Assembly (NCBI GenBank): GCA_963772935.1
Contig: CAVYZK010000004.1
Coordinates: forward strand, 124,001 to 188,000
DNA: 64,000 nucleotides
Direction of reading: 5' to 3'
Origin: JANNNF01 sp963772935
GTDB lineage: Bacteria; Pseudomonadota; Alphaproteobacteria; Rhodobacterales; Rhodobacteraceae
Both the position numbers and the translations under genes were made by a program. This document shows positions 55,321 through 63,945 of the stretch, piece by piece (positions within the stretch are counted from its first letter, which is position 1; every line of letters begins with the position of its first letter). Below the pieces are notes generated by a model. That model made no database searches and was not told where the DNA came from. It saw nothing but the letters and a program-made list of their open reading frames with translations.

Positions 55321-56115
55321 TCAGGTCTTGTCGCGGCGCAGGGGTTGCAGCAGCAGACGGTCCAGCCATTGGTCGCGCGGGGTGGCGAAGGCCCCGATGC
55401 CGGTGATCACCCCGTTTTGCCCGGCTACAGGGGCTGCGCGGTAGGTGCCAAACAGCCGGTCCCACCATGGCAGGGTAAAGCCATAGTTGCTGTCGGTTTC
55501 CACCCGCAGGACGGAATGGTGGATGCGGTGCATGTCGGGCGTGACCAGCACCAGCCGGATCAGCCGTTCCACCCGTTCAGGCAGGCGGATGTTGGCGTGG
55601 TTGAACAGGGACGACGCGTTCAGCAGCACCTCGAACGCCAGCACCGCCACGGCAGGCGGGCCAAGCAGGGCCACGACGACCAGCTTGATCGCCATCGACA
55701 GCACAATCTCGACCGGGTGAAACCGCAGGCCTGTCACGGTGTCCACATCGGGGTCGGCGTGGTGCATCCGGTGCAGCCGCCACAGCCACGGCACGGCATG
55801 GAACACGCGGTGTTGGGTCCAGATCGCCAGGTCCATGATCAGGATCGTCAGCACAACTTCGGCCCACACAGGCCAGTCCAGCAGGTGGAACAGGCCCACG
55901 CCCCGACCCTGCGCCCAGACCGCCACCCCGACCGCCGCGACCGGAAAGACCAGCCGCACCAGAACCGCATCAATCGCCACCAGCGCAAAGGTGTTGGACC
56001 AGCGCAGCAGGCGCGGCAGGTCTTGCCGCCTGTGTGGCGCTGCCAGTTCCCAGACCATCATCCCGGCAAGGACCGTCAGAAAGACCGTCAGCCGGATGGC
56101 GGTCCCCTGCTCCAT
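55321..56115 (-). CDS. Sterol desaturase / fatty-acid hydroxylase family protein
   Basis: 264 residues with four membrane segments and the histidine clusters of the diiron hydroxylase family: HRVFHAVPWLWRLHRMHHAD near residues 125-145 and LVTPDMHRIHHS near 205-216. Acts on membrane lipids, product unknown. It abuts the ornithine cyclodeaminase gene with the stop and start touching, suggesting one transcript. Confidence 0.9.
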   Translation of the reverse strand: MEQGTAIRLTVFLTVLAGMMVWELAAPHRRQDLPRLLRWSNTFALVAIDAVLVRLVFPVAAVGVAVWAQGRGVGLFHLLDWPVWAEVVLTILIMDLAIWTQHRVFHAVPWLWRLHRMHHADPDVDTVTGLRFHPVEIVLSMAIKLVVVALLGPPAVAVLAFEVLLNASSLFNHANIRLPERVERLIRLVLVTPDMHRIHHSVLRVETDSNYGFTLPWWDRLFGTYRAAPVAGQNGVITGIGAFATPRDQWLDRLLLQPLRRDKT

Positions 56116-57015
56116 TCAGCGCCCTTGCCACACCGCCGCGATGTAGTTCGCGGTCATCAGGTCCAGATGCGCACCGCCGCCGTTTTTGGCAATCGTGATG
56201 TCATCGGGGTTGGTGCGGGCATAGGTTTCGGGCGGGTCGTAATAATCGGCGAGGATATCGGCATCCGTGATGGCCCCCGATTTCAGCGGCTCGATCAGCT
56301 CGCCGATATGGTGAATGGTGGTGGCGCGGCTGTCCACGAACAGGCGGGCGCGCTGCATGGCCGTATCGTCCACCTCACGCATCTTGGGGTTATAGGCCCC
56401 GATCAGATCCAGATGCTGGCCGGGTTGCAACCATTCCCCCTTTATCAGTGGCTCTGTCGCCATCGTGCAGGTGCAGATCACATCTGCCGCGCGCACCGCC
56501 GTTTCCAGATCATCCGCCACGCCATGCCCCATGGCGGCGGCACTGGCGCGCGTCCTGCTCCAGATCGTAAATCGCGCGTCGGGCCAGAGACTGCGGTAGG
56601 CATCGACCATCGAATGCGCCACGGTGCCCGCCCCAACGATCAGGAAATTGCGGCTGTCAGGCCGCGCAAGGCGCGATGCCGCAAGCAGGCTGTCGCCAGC
56701 CGTTTTCCATTTGGTCACAAGGTGGAAATCGACCAGCGACGTCAATTCGCCCGTCTTGTCGTCAAACAGGTTGACCACGCCGTTGACGGTGGGCTTGCCG
56801 ATGGCGGCGTTGCCCGGCACCACGGTGGCGACCTTGACCAAGGCCCCCAGCCCGTCAATCCACGCGGCACGGTCCAGCATCGTATCCGTGCCCCGGAACA
56901 GGAACAGATCGTTGATCTGGGCGCGGGGCAGGCGGTGGCCAGCCTCCAACGCCTGGGTCAGGCCTGCCCATGTCAGCAGGGGTTCGGCCTCGCGGCCAAT
57001 GTAGGGAACGGTCAT
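56116..57015 (-). CDS. Ornithine cyclodeaminase / mu-crystallin family protein
   Basis: 299 residues. Rossmann motif FLIVGAGTVAHSMVDAY near residue 125, LVDFHLVTKWKTAG with the catalytic lysine region and HLDLIGAYNPKMREVDD. Members include ornithine cyclodeaminase, delta1-pyrroline-2-carboxylate and other imine reductases; which applies here is uncertain. The ATG at 57015 overlaps the HAD stop by four bases (coupled). Confidence 0.87.
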   Translation of the reverse strand: MTVPYIGREAEPLLTWAGLTQALEAGHRLPRAQINDLFLFRGTDTMLDRAAWIDGLGALVKVATVVPGNAAIGKPTVNGVVNLFDDKTGELTSLVDFHLVTKWKTAGDSLLAASRLARPDSRNFLIVGAGTVAHSMVDAYRSLWPDARFTIWSRTRASAAAMGHGVADDLETAVRAADVICTCTMATEPLIKGEWLQPGQHLDLIGAYNPKMREVDDTAMQRARLFVDSRATTIHHIGELIEPLKSGAITDADILADYYDPPETYARTNPDDITIAKNGGGAHLDLMTANYIAAVWQGR

Positions 57016-57635
57016 GCGGCCTCCAGTTCTGTCAGCAATCCAAGGCCCACCAGACGCGACGCCCACCCCTGCGGCCCGGTAAACACATGGCCCTGCCAGC
57101 CGCGCGCGGTGGCGGCGGCGATGTTTTCAGATTTGTCATCGACAAAGATCAGAGCGGCAGGGGGCAGGCCGCAATCAGCCTCGACCGCCGCATAAATCGC
57201 GGGGTCGGGTTTCAGCATCCGCATCCGGCCCGACACATATTCGCGGTCAAATTCGTTCAGGAAATCGAACCGGGTCTGGGCAAAGGCAAAGGTTTCATCG
57301 CCAAAGTTGGTCAGCGCGAACACCGGCACCCCCTTGGCCCGCAAGGCCCGCAGCAGGCGCACGGAATGGTCGATCACCGGGTCCACCATCTGCACCCAGT
57401 CATCATGCCACCAGCGAATTTCGGTGGCCCATGCCGGGTGGGCATCGGCCAGACCGTACAGCGTGGCGCGGAACGCGGCCCCGCCGTCAATGGCCAGATT
57501 GGCCGCCTCGATCGGCACCTCGGCGAACAGGGCGCGGCGGCGGTCTGCGCCGATGCGGGCGTCGTAGAACGCATCCGGGTTCCAGCCGATCAGCACATTG
57601 CCGATATCAAAGATCACCGCTTGGGGCTGCAACAT
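57012..57635 (-). CDS. HAD-superfamily hydrolase
   Basis: 207 residues: motif I AVIFDIGNVLIGW with the nucleophilic aspartate (Asp11) and DIG instead of DxD, motif II FALTNFG near residue 112, motif III lysine in MLKPDPAIY and motif IV FVDDKSENI. This IB/IA-type HAD group contains haloacid dehalogenase-like phosphatases (YihX-like). Its start region overlaps the end of the DMT transporter gene by 29 bases. Confidence 0.9.
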   Translation of the reverse strand: MLQPQAVIFDIGNVLIGWNPDAFYDARIGADRRRALFAEVPIEAANLAIDGGAAFRATLYGLADAHPAWATEIRWWHDDWVQMVDPVIDHSVRLLRALRAKGVPVFALTNFGDETFAFAQTRFDFLNEFDREYVSGRMRMLKPDPAIYAAVEADCGLPPAALIFVDDKSENIAAATARGWQGHVFTGPQGWASRLVGLGLLTELEAA

Positions 57636-58573
57636 CCTGAACCTTCCGTCGTATCGTTTCCCGCCAGAGCGTATAAAGCCCGGCCCCGCAGATCAGCGCA
57701 ATCCCCACCCAGCCTGTCGCGTCGGGCAAGGTGCCAAAGATCACCGCGCCCCAGAAAATCGCCATCGGCATGCCAATATATTCAAAGGGTGCGATCAAGC
57801 GCGGCCTCGGTGGTGCGGTAGGCCTGCGACATCATCATGCCGCCGATGCCCACGGCAAAGCCGGTGGCCCCGAATGCCCACCAGTCGGTCATCGCAGGCA
57901 CGATCCACGGGCGGAACAGAAAGGCCAGCGACGGGTCGGATGACCCTGACAAATGCCCATCCCCCACCCACAGCCCCATGGTGGAAGATACCACGATGAA
58001 CCCCGCCTGCACATAAAAGCTGAAGGTCATCGCCGATTCCGTATCGCGCATCCGGCGGGTCATCATGTGGCTGGTGGCATAGCAAAACGCCGAGATCAGC
58101 ACGAGGATCGCCGCAGGCTGGATCACCCCAGCCCCCGGGCGCAGCATCACGATCACGCCCAGCAATCCCACCCCGACCGCAGCCCACCGACGCGGGCCGA
58201 CAGCCTCGCGCAGGAAGACCGCCGACATGGTGGTCACCAGCAGGGGGGCGATGAAGGCGGTGGCGACGGCATCGGCCAAAGGCATGGCGGCAAGGCCAAG
58301 GAAGTAGGTGACGTTCGACACCATCACCACTGACACCCGAAACAGATGTTCCTTGGGGCGTCGGGTGATCAACTGGCGAAACCCCGTGCCGCTGATCACG
58401 ATCACCGCCGCGATCAGCACCATCCCGATCAACGCGCGGATCAAGATCACCTGATGCAGCGCGTAGGTGCCTGACAGCGCCTTGATGGCAAGGTCATTGA
58501 CCGACAGGATCAGCGCCCCGCCAAGGGCGAACAGAATGCCCGTGACGGGGCGGCTTGGCGGTACGGCAGTCAT
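57607..58573 (-). CDS. DMT-superfamily (EamA) transporter, +1 frameshift near 57797
   Basis: About 321 residues with ten hydrophobic segments and two EamA repeats. The start MTAVPPSRPVTG at 58573 is used. The open frame stops after TEAALDRTL, but dropping one base in GCTTGATCGC (coding strand) continues as LIAPFEYIGMPMAIFWGAVI, the canonical APFEY motif of the last repeat. Substrate unknown. It overlaps the HAD gene downstream. Confidence 0.87.
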
Positions 58574-58634
58574 GCGGTCACTTGAGGCCGGGTGCGGCGG
58601 GGCGTCTGTTCTGCCCGCGACATGGGCGGGCCAG

Positions 58635-59081
58635 TTACGCCTTTGCCGCGCGCACCAGCCGCTCCAGCACTTCAAGAAAGCGGGATCGGTCAGCCTTGGA
58701 AAACAGCTTGCCGCCGCCTTGGCGGAACGGGTCGGCGGACCGCAGATCCTGCATCAGATCACGGGTGGCCAGCACATTGCCGATGTTGCGTTCGTGCAGT
58801 TCTTCGCCGTTGTGCTTCAGAACCTTGGCCCCTGCCGCCACGCATTTCGCGGCCAGGGGAATGTCGCCCGTCACCACCACATCGCCCGGACCGCAAGCCT
58901 CGGCGATCCACTTGTCGGCCTCGTCCGGGCCATCGGCCACGAAGACCGATTCCACCAGCGGATTGGCCGAAGGCCGGATGCCACCGTTGGACACCAGCAC
59001 CATCCGCATGCCGTGCCGGGTGGCGACGCGTTCCGCCTCGGCCTTGACCGGGCAGGCGTCGGCGTCGATGTAGATGGTCAT
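58635..59081 (-). CDS. YaiI/YqxD family protein (DUF188, UPF0178)
   Basis: 148 residues with the PIN-like signature IYIDADACPVKAEAERVA at the N-terminus and VTGDIPLAAKCV and ATRDLMQDLRSADPFRQGG, which are diagnostic. Suspected nuclease-like fold; no function demonstrated that I can cite. Confidence 0.92.
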   Translation of the reverse strand: MTIYIDADACPVKAEAERVATRHGMRMVLVSNGGIRPSANPLVESVFVADGPDEADKWIAEACGPGDVVVTGDIPLAAKCVAAGAKVLKHNGEELHERNIGNVLATRDLMQDLRSADPFRQGGGKLFSKADRSRFLEVLERLVRAAKA

Positions 59082-59105
59082 GGCCGCGCCCCAGAAATGA
59101 ACGCC

Positions 59106-59936
59106 TCAGGCATGCAGCGCGCCTGCGTGGAAGGCGACGTGTTCCTCCATGAAGGTGCTGATGAAGAAATACGAATGGTCATAGCCCTTCTGCATCCGGA
59201 ACGACCCGCCTTGGCGGCGTTCGGCCATCGCCCCGGCCAAAGCCTCGGGTTTCAGCAGATCGACGAACTGGTCGGCGGTGCCTTGATCAATCAGCATCGG
59301 CCCGTCAAAGCCCCGTTTGCGCATCAGCAGGGTCGCGTCATGCGGGGCCCAAGTGGCCTCATCCGGCCCCAGATAGGCGCTGAACTGCTTGCGGCCCCAG
59401 TCGCTGGCGGTGGGATTGCAGATCGGCGCAAAGGCCGAAACGGACCGGAACCTGCCGGGAAAGGACATCGCGATGGTCAGCGCGCCGTGGCCGCCCATCG
59501 AATGGCCGCTGATGGATTGTGCCACCTCGGCCAGCGGAAACGTGTTGAACAACACGCGCGGCAATTCATCCGTCATGTAATCCCACATGCGGAAATGGGG
59601 AGCCCAAGGGTTTTGCGTGGCGTTGACGTAAAACCCGGCCCCCTGACCCAGATCATAGGCGCTGTCGTTGGCCACACCGTCGCCGCGCGGCGAGGTATCG
59701 GGGAACACCACCGCAATGCCCGCCTCGGCGGCCCAGCGCTGCGCGCCGGATTTCACCATGGCGTTTTCGTGGGTGCAGGTCAGGCCCGACAGAAACCACA
59801 GCAGCGGCACCGGGCCATCCTCGGCTACTTCGGGCAGGAACAGGCCGAACGTCATGTCACAGGCACAGGCGCTGGACGCATGGCTGTAGACCCCTTGGGT
59901 GCCGCCATAGGCCCGGTTTTCGGACAAGGTTTTCAT
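59106..59936 (-). CDS. fghA: S-formylglutathione hydrolase
   Basis: 276 residues, esterase of formaldehyde detoxification that hydrolyses S-formylglutathione to formate and glutathione. Motifs: CDMTFGLFLPE, LSGLTCTHENAM, the nucleophile elbow GHSMGGHGAL (Ser near residue 145), IDQGTADQF with the catalytic Asp and GYDHSYFFISTF with the catalytic His. The partner alcohol dehydrogenase is not in the window. Start MKTLSENRA at 59936. Confidence 0.96.
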   Translation of the reverse strand: MKTLSENRAYGGTQGVYSHASSACACDMTFGLFLPEVAEDGPVPLLWFLSGLTCTHENAMVKSGAQRWAAEAGIAVVFPDTSPRGDGVANDSAYDLGQGAGFYVNATQNPWAPHFRMWDYMTDELPRVLFNTFPLAEVAQSISGHSMGGHGALTIAMSFPGRFRSVSAFAPICNPTASDWGRKQFSAYLGPDEATWAPHDATLLMRKRGFDGPMLIDQGTADQFVDLLKPEALAGAMAERRQGGSFRMQKGYDHSYFFISTFMEEHVAFHAGALHA

Positions 59937-59950
59937 CAGCAAGCTCCTAT

Positions 59951-60892
59951 CTATGGGGTCACAAGGGCGATCACGCCCGTCACGGTCAGCACAGAGGCCA
60001 CGGTTGAAATCAGGATCGCGGTAGAAACCCGCTGCGGCGCAATACCGTAATGCTGCGCCAGAATATAGACGTTGCCTGCAACCGGCAGGGCGGCGGCGGC
60101 AATCATCACGCCCGCCGCATACGGGTCTACCGCGAACACATACAGCGCCATCACGGCCACGGCACACGGATGCAGCACCAGCTTGGCAAACGACAGCCAG
60201 ACCGCCACTTCAACGCGTTCCGCCGTACGTCCGGCCAGCGAGGCCCCAATGGCAAACAGCGCGCAGGGGGTGGCGGCGGCCCCCAGCAAGGTCATGAATT
60301 CATTGACCGGAATGGGCAAAGTAAACCCCGATGCGCCCCAAGCCAGCCCCAGCACGATCGACACAATCATCGGGTTGCGCACAAGACCCAAGCCCAGCAC
60401 GCGGAAAATCCCAAGGCTCATCCGTCCTTCGCGCAGGCCCGCAATCAGCATGGTCAACACCGATGTGAACACGATCAGATCGACCGACAGCACCAGCAGG
60501 ATCGGCCCAACCGCGCGCGGACCGATCAGCAGGGTCAGCATCGGTATCCCCAGAAACCCCACATTGCCGATCACCCCGCAATGGGCCTCCATCACCGCTT
60601 CTTGCGCGCCCGTGCCCCGCATCAGCGCCACCCCGGCGACCAAAGCCCAGACGAGAGTAGACGCGCACAGGTAAGCCCAGATGAACGGCCAACTGAACAC
60701 CTCGCCCAAAGACAGGTTGGCAGCAAAGCCGAACACCATGGCGGACAACGGGAAATAGAACACGAATTTGGTCAGATAGGCCGTTGCCTCCGGCGTGAAA
60801 AACCGCGCCCGCCCGGCCAGATAGCCCAAGGCGATGACAGCAAAGAACGGCAGAGTTTTCAGCAGGATTGGCAGCATGGGCTTTGGTGTCAT
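59951..60892 (-). CDS. AEC-family (auxin efflux carrier-like) transporter
   Basis: 313 residues, ten hydrophobic segments in two inverted halves. N-terminal helix LPFFAVIALGYLAGRARFF and the second-half GASLAGRT are typical of bacterial AEC permeases (malonate/malate-type). Substrate not predictable. It is 14 bases upstream of fghA in the same orientation. Confidence 0.9.
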   Translation of the reverse strand: MTPKPMLPILLKTLPFFAVIALGYLAGRARFFTPEATAYLTKFVFYFPLSAMVFGFAANLSLGEVFSWPFIWAYLCASTLVWALVAGVALMRGTGAQEAVMEAHCGVIGNVGFLGIPMLTLLIGPRAVGPILLVLSVDLIVFTSVLTMLIAGLREGRMSLGIFRVLGLGLVRNPMIVSIVLGLAWGASGFTLPIPVNEFMTLLGAAATPCALFAIGASLAGRTAERVEVAVWLSFAKLVLHPCAVAVMALYVFAVDPYAAGVMIAAAALPVAGNVYILAQHYGIAPQRVSTAILISTVASVLTVTGVIALVTP

Positions 60893-60975
60893 GCCTGACA
60901 GGCAGGGGCAAGACGGGCCATGGCGCGATCAGGGGTTTTCCGGGCACGCGCCGCGTCAGAGCGGTGCTCATGGCC

Positions 60976-61686
60976 TCAGATTTCGGCAGCCCCCGCCGCA
61001 AACACGGTCATCACCTGATCCAGCGGCTTCTTGCGCTTGGCGACCGCAGGCACGGTTGCATCGTCAGACGGATAGCCGACGGGCAGAATCATCACCGGCT
61101 TTTCCTGCGCGGGTCTGCCGCACATCTGGGCCAGAAACTTCATCGGGTTGGGGGTATGTTCAAGGCAGACCAGACCGGCGTGATGCAGCGCAGCAATCAG
61201 AAAGCCGGTCGCGATGCCAACACTTTCCGGCACATAGTAGTTCTTGTACCGCGCGCCATCATCCGTCACGCCATAGCGCTGCGCGAACACCACGATCAGC
61301 CATGGCGCGTCGGTCAGATGCGGCTTGGATACCCCGGTGCCAATGGGTTCCAACGCGGCCAGCCATTCATCACCCGCGCCGCCCGCGTAGAACGCAGCCT
61401 CCTCGGCCTCGGCTTCGGCCCGGATGCGGGCTTTCATCGCGGGGTCAGCGATGGCGACGAAATGCCAGGGCTGATGGTTGGCCCCACTGGGGGCCGTGGC
61501 AGCAGCAGCAATGCAGGCGCTGATCACCGCCTGCTGCACCGGGCGGCTGGAATAGTGCCGCACGGAATGGCGCTTGCGCATGTAGTCCAGAAATCCCTGC
61601 GCGTCAGCCAAGGCAATGTCAGGGTCTTTTTGCACCCGGTCGGGCAGCGGCAGAGCCTGATAGCGCACCTCGCCTTTGCGATACAT
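60976..61686 (-). CDS. Nitroreductase-family flavoprotein (iodotyrosine deiodinase-like)
   Basis: 236 residues. FMN-site residues RKRHSVRHYSSRPV near residue 37, TAPSGANHQPWHFV near 65-78 and PVGYPSDDA near the end. The PSGANHQPW motif is of the BluB/IYD-like nitroreductase group. The ATG shares its A with the mbfA stop (TGATG), so it is translated with mbfA. Its substrate and any relation to iron handling are unknown. Confidence 0.88.
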   Translation of the reverse strand: MYRKGEVRYQALPLPDRVQKDPDIALADAQGFLDYMRKRHSVRHYSSRPVQQAVISACIAAAATAPSGANHQPWHFVAIADPAMKARIRAEAEAEEAAFYAGGAGDEWLAALEPIGTGVSKPHLTDAPWLIVVFAQRYGVTDDGARYKNYYVPESVGIATGFLIAALHHAGLVCLEHTPNPMKFLAQMCGRPAQEKPVMILPVGYPSDDATVPAVAKRKKPLDQVMTVFAAGAAEI

Positions 61687-62658
61687 CACCCACCCCCGAT
61701 CAATGCCCCTGCTGCGAACACCAGACCACCGCCGACCACCACCTGCAAGGCCGCGCGCAGGAACGGGGTTTCCATGTAGCGGTTCTGAATCCACGCAATC
61801 GCCCACAACTCCACAAACACCACCACCATTGCAATCGTGGTGGCGGTCCAGAAATCACTGATCAGATAGGGCAGGGCGTGGCCAAGCCCCCCCACCATGG
61901 TCATCAGGCCACTGGCGAATCCCCGCTTCCACGGACTGCCCCGGCCCGACAACACGCCATCGTCATGTGCGGCCTCGGTGAACCCCATCGAAATGCCTGC
62001 GCCTACCGATGCCGCAAGCCCGACCAGCAGCGTGGTGTGCGTATTCTGCGTGGCAAAAGCGGTCGCGAAAATCGGCGCGAGGGTGGACACCGACCCGTCC
62101 ATCAGTCCCGCCAGCCCCGGCTGCACCCATGTCAGGATGAACTGGCGTTTCGCGGTGCTGTCCTCGGTGGCGCGGGCGTCCTCGGGCAGGGCGGCTTGCA
62201 GCCCATCGGCGCGGGCCTCGTGCCCGGCTTCGGCCTGCGCCAGATCGCCCAGCAAGGCGGCGGGTGGCGGCGTCGGTGGTGCGGGCGGCGGCGCGTTCGT
62301 AAAACGCGCGGGCCGCCTGCTCCATCGCCTGTGCTTCGCCCCGGATGGTCTGCAGGCTCAGCGTCTGCGCCAGCCAGACCGGACGGCGGGCATAGAACCC
62401 CGCCACATGCTCGCGCCGGATCAGGGGGATCATGTCACCAAACCGGGCGCGGTGCAGGTCGATCAGGCGTTGGCGGTGGCTGTCTTCCTCGACCGCCATC
62501 GCGGTGAACACAGCCGCCGTGGCCGCATAATCGGTGCGCAGTTTTTCAGCATAGGTCCGGTAAATGCGGGCATCGTCTTCCTCCGAGGATATGGCAAGCG
62601 CCAGCACCTCTTGTTCCGACAGATCAGCAAAGCGGCGGCGGGTCAGGGAGGAGAGCAT
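61686..62658 (-). CDS. mbfA: Membrane-bound ferritin MbfA, +1 frameshift near 62250-62255
   Basis: About 323 residues in the restored frame. The N-terminal ferritin-like (rubrerythrin) domain has SSEEDDARIYRTYAE and AVEEDSHRQRLIDLH as diiron ligands; the C-terminal part is a VIT1-like membrane domain (FAFATQNTHTTLLVGLAASV in pieces). Members export iron. The frame is lost at CGCCTTGCTGGGCGATC (coding strand); discounting one base resumes as GDLAQAEAGHEARADG. An Irr-type ICE box lies just upstream, and the nitroreductase follows with TGATG coupling. MLSSLTRRRF at 62658 is preferred to an ATG at 62685 that would place the ICE box in the coding sequence. Confidence 0.88.
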
Positions 62659-62674
62659 GGGAGGAGACCTGTAG

Positions 62675-62691
62675 TTTGGAATCATTCTAAT
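62675..62691 (-). promoter_or_regulatory. Candidate Irr-type ICE box of mbfA
   Basis: TTTGGAA-TCA-TTCTAAT is an imperfect palindrome that matches the iron-control-element form TTTRGAA-N3-TTCYAAA at all but the last base, 17 bases upstream of the mbfA ATG. Irr control of mbfA is established for related alphaproteobacteria; here it is inference. Confidence 0.65.
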
Positions 62692-62731
62692 TTAACGGAC
62701 CAGCCGGCCGCTGCAAGAGGGGAGTGAAAAA

Positions 62732-62809
62732 TGAACAGAGCAGTTCACTTTCCGCTTGCCAAACTGAACGACTCGGTTCAGTTATATCTGAACTAAACAG
62801 TTCAGATAT
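62732..62809. promoter_or_regulatory. Three CTGAAC-N6-GTTCAG-type operators
   Basis: Site 1 at 62732-62747 (TGAAC-N6-GTTCA), site 2 at 62762-62783 (AACTGAAC-N6-GTTCAGTT, perfect) and site 3 at 62784-62809 (11-bp arms, perfect). Centres are 33 and 24 bases apart. The pattern is that of TetR-family operators and the tetR gene lies about 240 bases downstream. Confidence 0.75.
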
Positions 62810-62820
62810 GGAGATCTGCG

Positions 62821-62988
62821 ATGAAAATCCTCCCCGCCGCCCTGGTTGCCCTGATGCTTGTGGCCAGCCCTGCCGCTGCGTTTTCGGTTGATATCAACCT
62901 GCCGAACCTGACCTTTCCGGACGATGTAACGACCTCGACCAAAGGCTGTGATCCCGTGCAAACCACAGTCTGTGCGCCGACAAACTGA
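62821..62988 (+). CDS. Small secreted protein of 55 residues
   Basis: MKILPAALVALMLVASPAAA is a textbook signal peptide; the mature part of about 35 residues (starting FSVDINLPNLTFPDD) contains two cysteines (KGCDPVQ and TVCAP) that could form a disulfide. The ATG is eleven bases after operator site 3, with GGAG upstream. Family not recognised. Most likely first gene of an operon with tetR. Confidence 0.7.
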   Translation: MKILPAALVALMLVASPAAAFSVDINLPNLTFPDDVTTSTKGCDPVQTTVCAPTN

Positions 62989-63051
62989 AGCGGTCCGGTC
63001 CGGCTTGCCGCCCGCGCTCCAGATGATCTATGGTTGCCCAAAGGGGACGCC

Positions 63052-63693
63052 ATGATCGCTGCTGCACAGATTACCCCGGTTCAGGCCGAGGGCCGCAAGG
63101 GCCGCAAATACGATCAGGTGCTGGAAGGCGCGCGGACGGTGTTTCTGCGCGATGGCTTTGACGGCGCCTCGGTTGACGATATCGCGCGCGAGGCGGGGGT
63201 CAGCAAGGCGACCCTTTACAGCTATTTCCCGGACAAGCGCCTGCTGTTCATGGCGGTGGCGCAACTGGAATGCCGCCGTCAGGCCGACGAGGCCGAGGCG
63301 GTTATCGACGACACCGCCCCGGTGGCGCAGGTGCTGACCGAGGCTGCCACCCGGATCACAGCCTTCGTGCTGTCGGATTTCGGCCAGCGGGTGTTCCGTA
63401 TCTGCGTGGCCGAAAGCGATCGCTTTCCGGGCTTGGGGCAAGAGTTTTACCAATCCGGCCCCCTGCTGATCCGTGAGCGGTTGTCAGAACACCTGCAGTG
63501 TTCCATCGCGCGCGGGGAATTGGTGATCGACGATGTAACGCTGGCGGCGGATCAGTTCATCCAACTGTGCAAGGCGGATCTGCATGAGCGCATGATCTTC
63601 GGCATGGCCGATAGCTGCACGGTGGCGGACCGGACGCGGATCATCGACGGGGCAGTTGCCATGTTCATGGCGCGGTATGGGGTGCGGGGGTAA
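63052..63693 (+). CDS. TetR/AcrR-family transcriptional regulator
   Basis: 213 residues: an N-terminal HTH with DQVLEGARTVFLRDGFDGASVDDIAREAGVSKATLYSYFPDK (in pieces) near residues 25-67 and an AefR-type ligand-binding C-terminus. The ATG at 63052 has AAAGGGGAC upstream; an in-frame TTG six codons earlier is less likely. It probably represses itself and the small secreted protein through the three operators. The inducer is unknown. Confidence 0.9.
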   Translation: MIAAAQITPVQAEGRKGRKYDQVLEGARTVFLRDGFDGASVDDIAREAGVSKATLYSYFPDKRLLFMAVAQLECRRQADEAEAVIDDTAPVAQVLTEAATRITAFVLSDFGQRVFRICVAESDRFPGLGQEFYQSGPLLIRERLSEHLQCSIARGELVIDDVTLAADQFIQLCKADLHERMIFGMADSCTVADRTRIIDGAVAMFMARYGVRG

Positions 63694-63798
63694 GCGCGGG
63701 TTTGGGGGATGGGTCAGTCGCACTAGTTTATCAATTGGTGGGGCATCTGAAGTGATGATCTTGGCATGTATTTGAAAAACCACAAGTAAGGTATCCCG

Positions 63799-63945
63799 AT
63801 GACACATAAGTGTGCAGAAATAAGTAATAGTGCTTTGACATTATTTGTCGTTGTTCTGCTGCTGATTTTTAGCATGATCGGATTTAATTTGGGACTGGAT
63901 AGTGGTCGTGACCGTGTGGCCAACAAACGCACAAGTCCATCATGA
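63799..63945 (+). CDS. Small membrane protein of 48 residues
   Basis: MTHKCAEISNSA, then a strongly hydrophobic segment (LTLFVVVLLLIFSMIGFNLG, about residues 13-32) and a basic tail. TAAGG lies nine bases upstream. The stop overlaps the ATG of the next frame (ATGA), which supports both. Family not recognised. The region is AT-richer than the rest of the window. Confidence 0.5.
   Translation: MTHKCAEISNSALTLFVVVLLLIFSMIGFNLGLDSGRDRVANKRTSPS

Noticed and set aside
55303..57195. 630-residue plus-strand open frame
   Set aside because: It runs opposite to sterol desaturase and ornithine cyclodeaminase, both with clear family motifs, and is His/Gln/Arg-rich with no domain.
57782..57787. In-frame CTT TGA at the DMT transporter break, like the prfB +1 site
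   Set aside because: The family sequence APFEYIG is already in the restored frame upstream of this point, so the shift must lie before it near 57797. No Shine-Dalgarno-like stimulator was seen.
58467..60050. 527-residue plus-strand open frame
   Set aside because: Antisense to DMT, YaiI and fghA, which have catalytic motifs; no features of its own.
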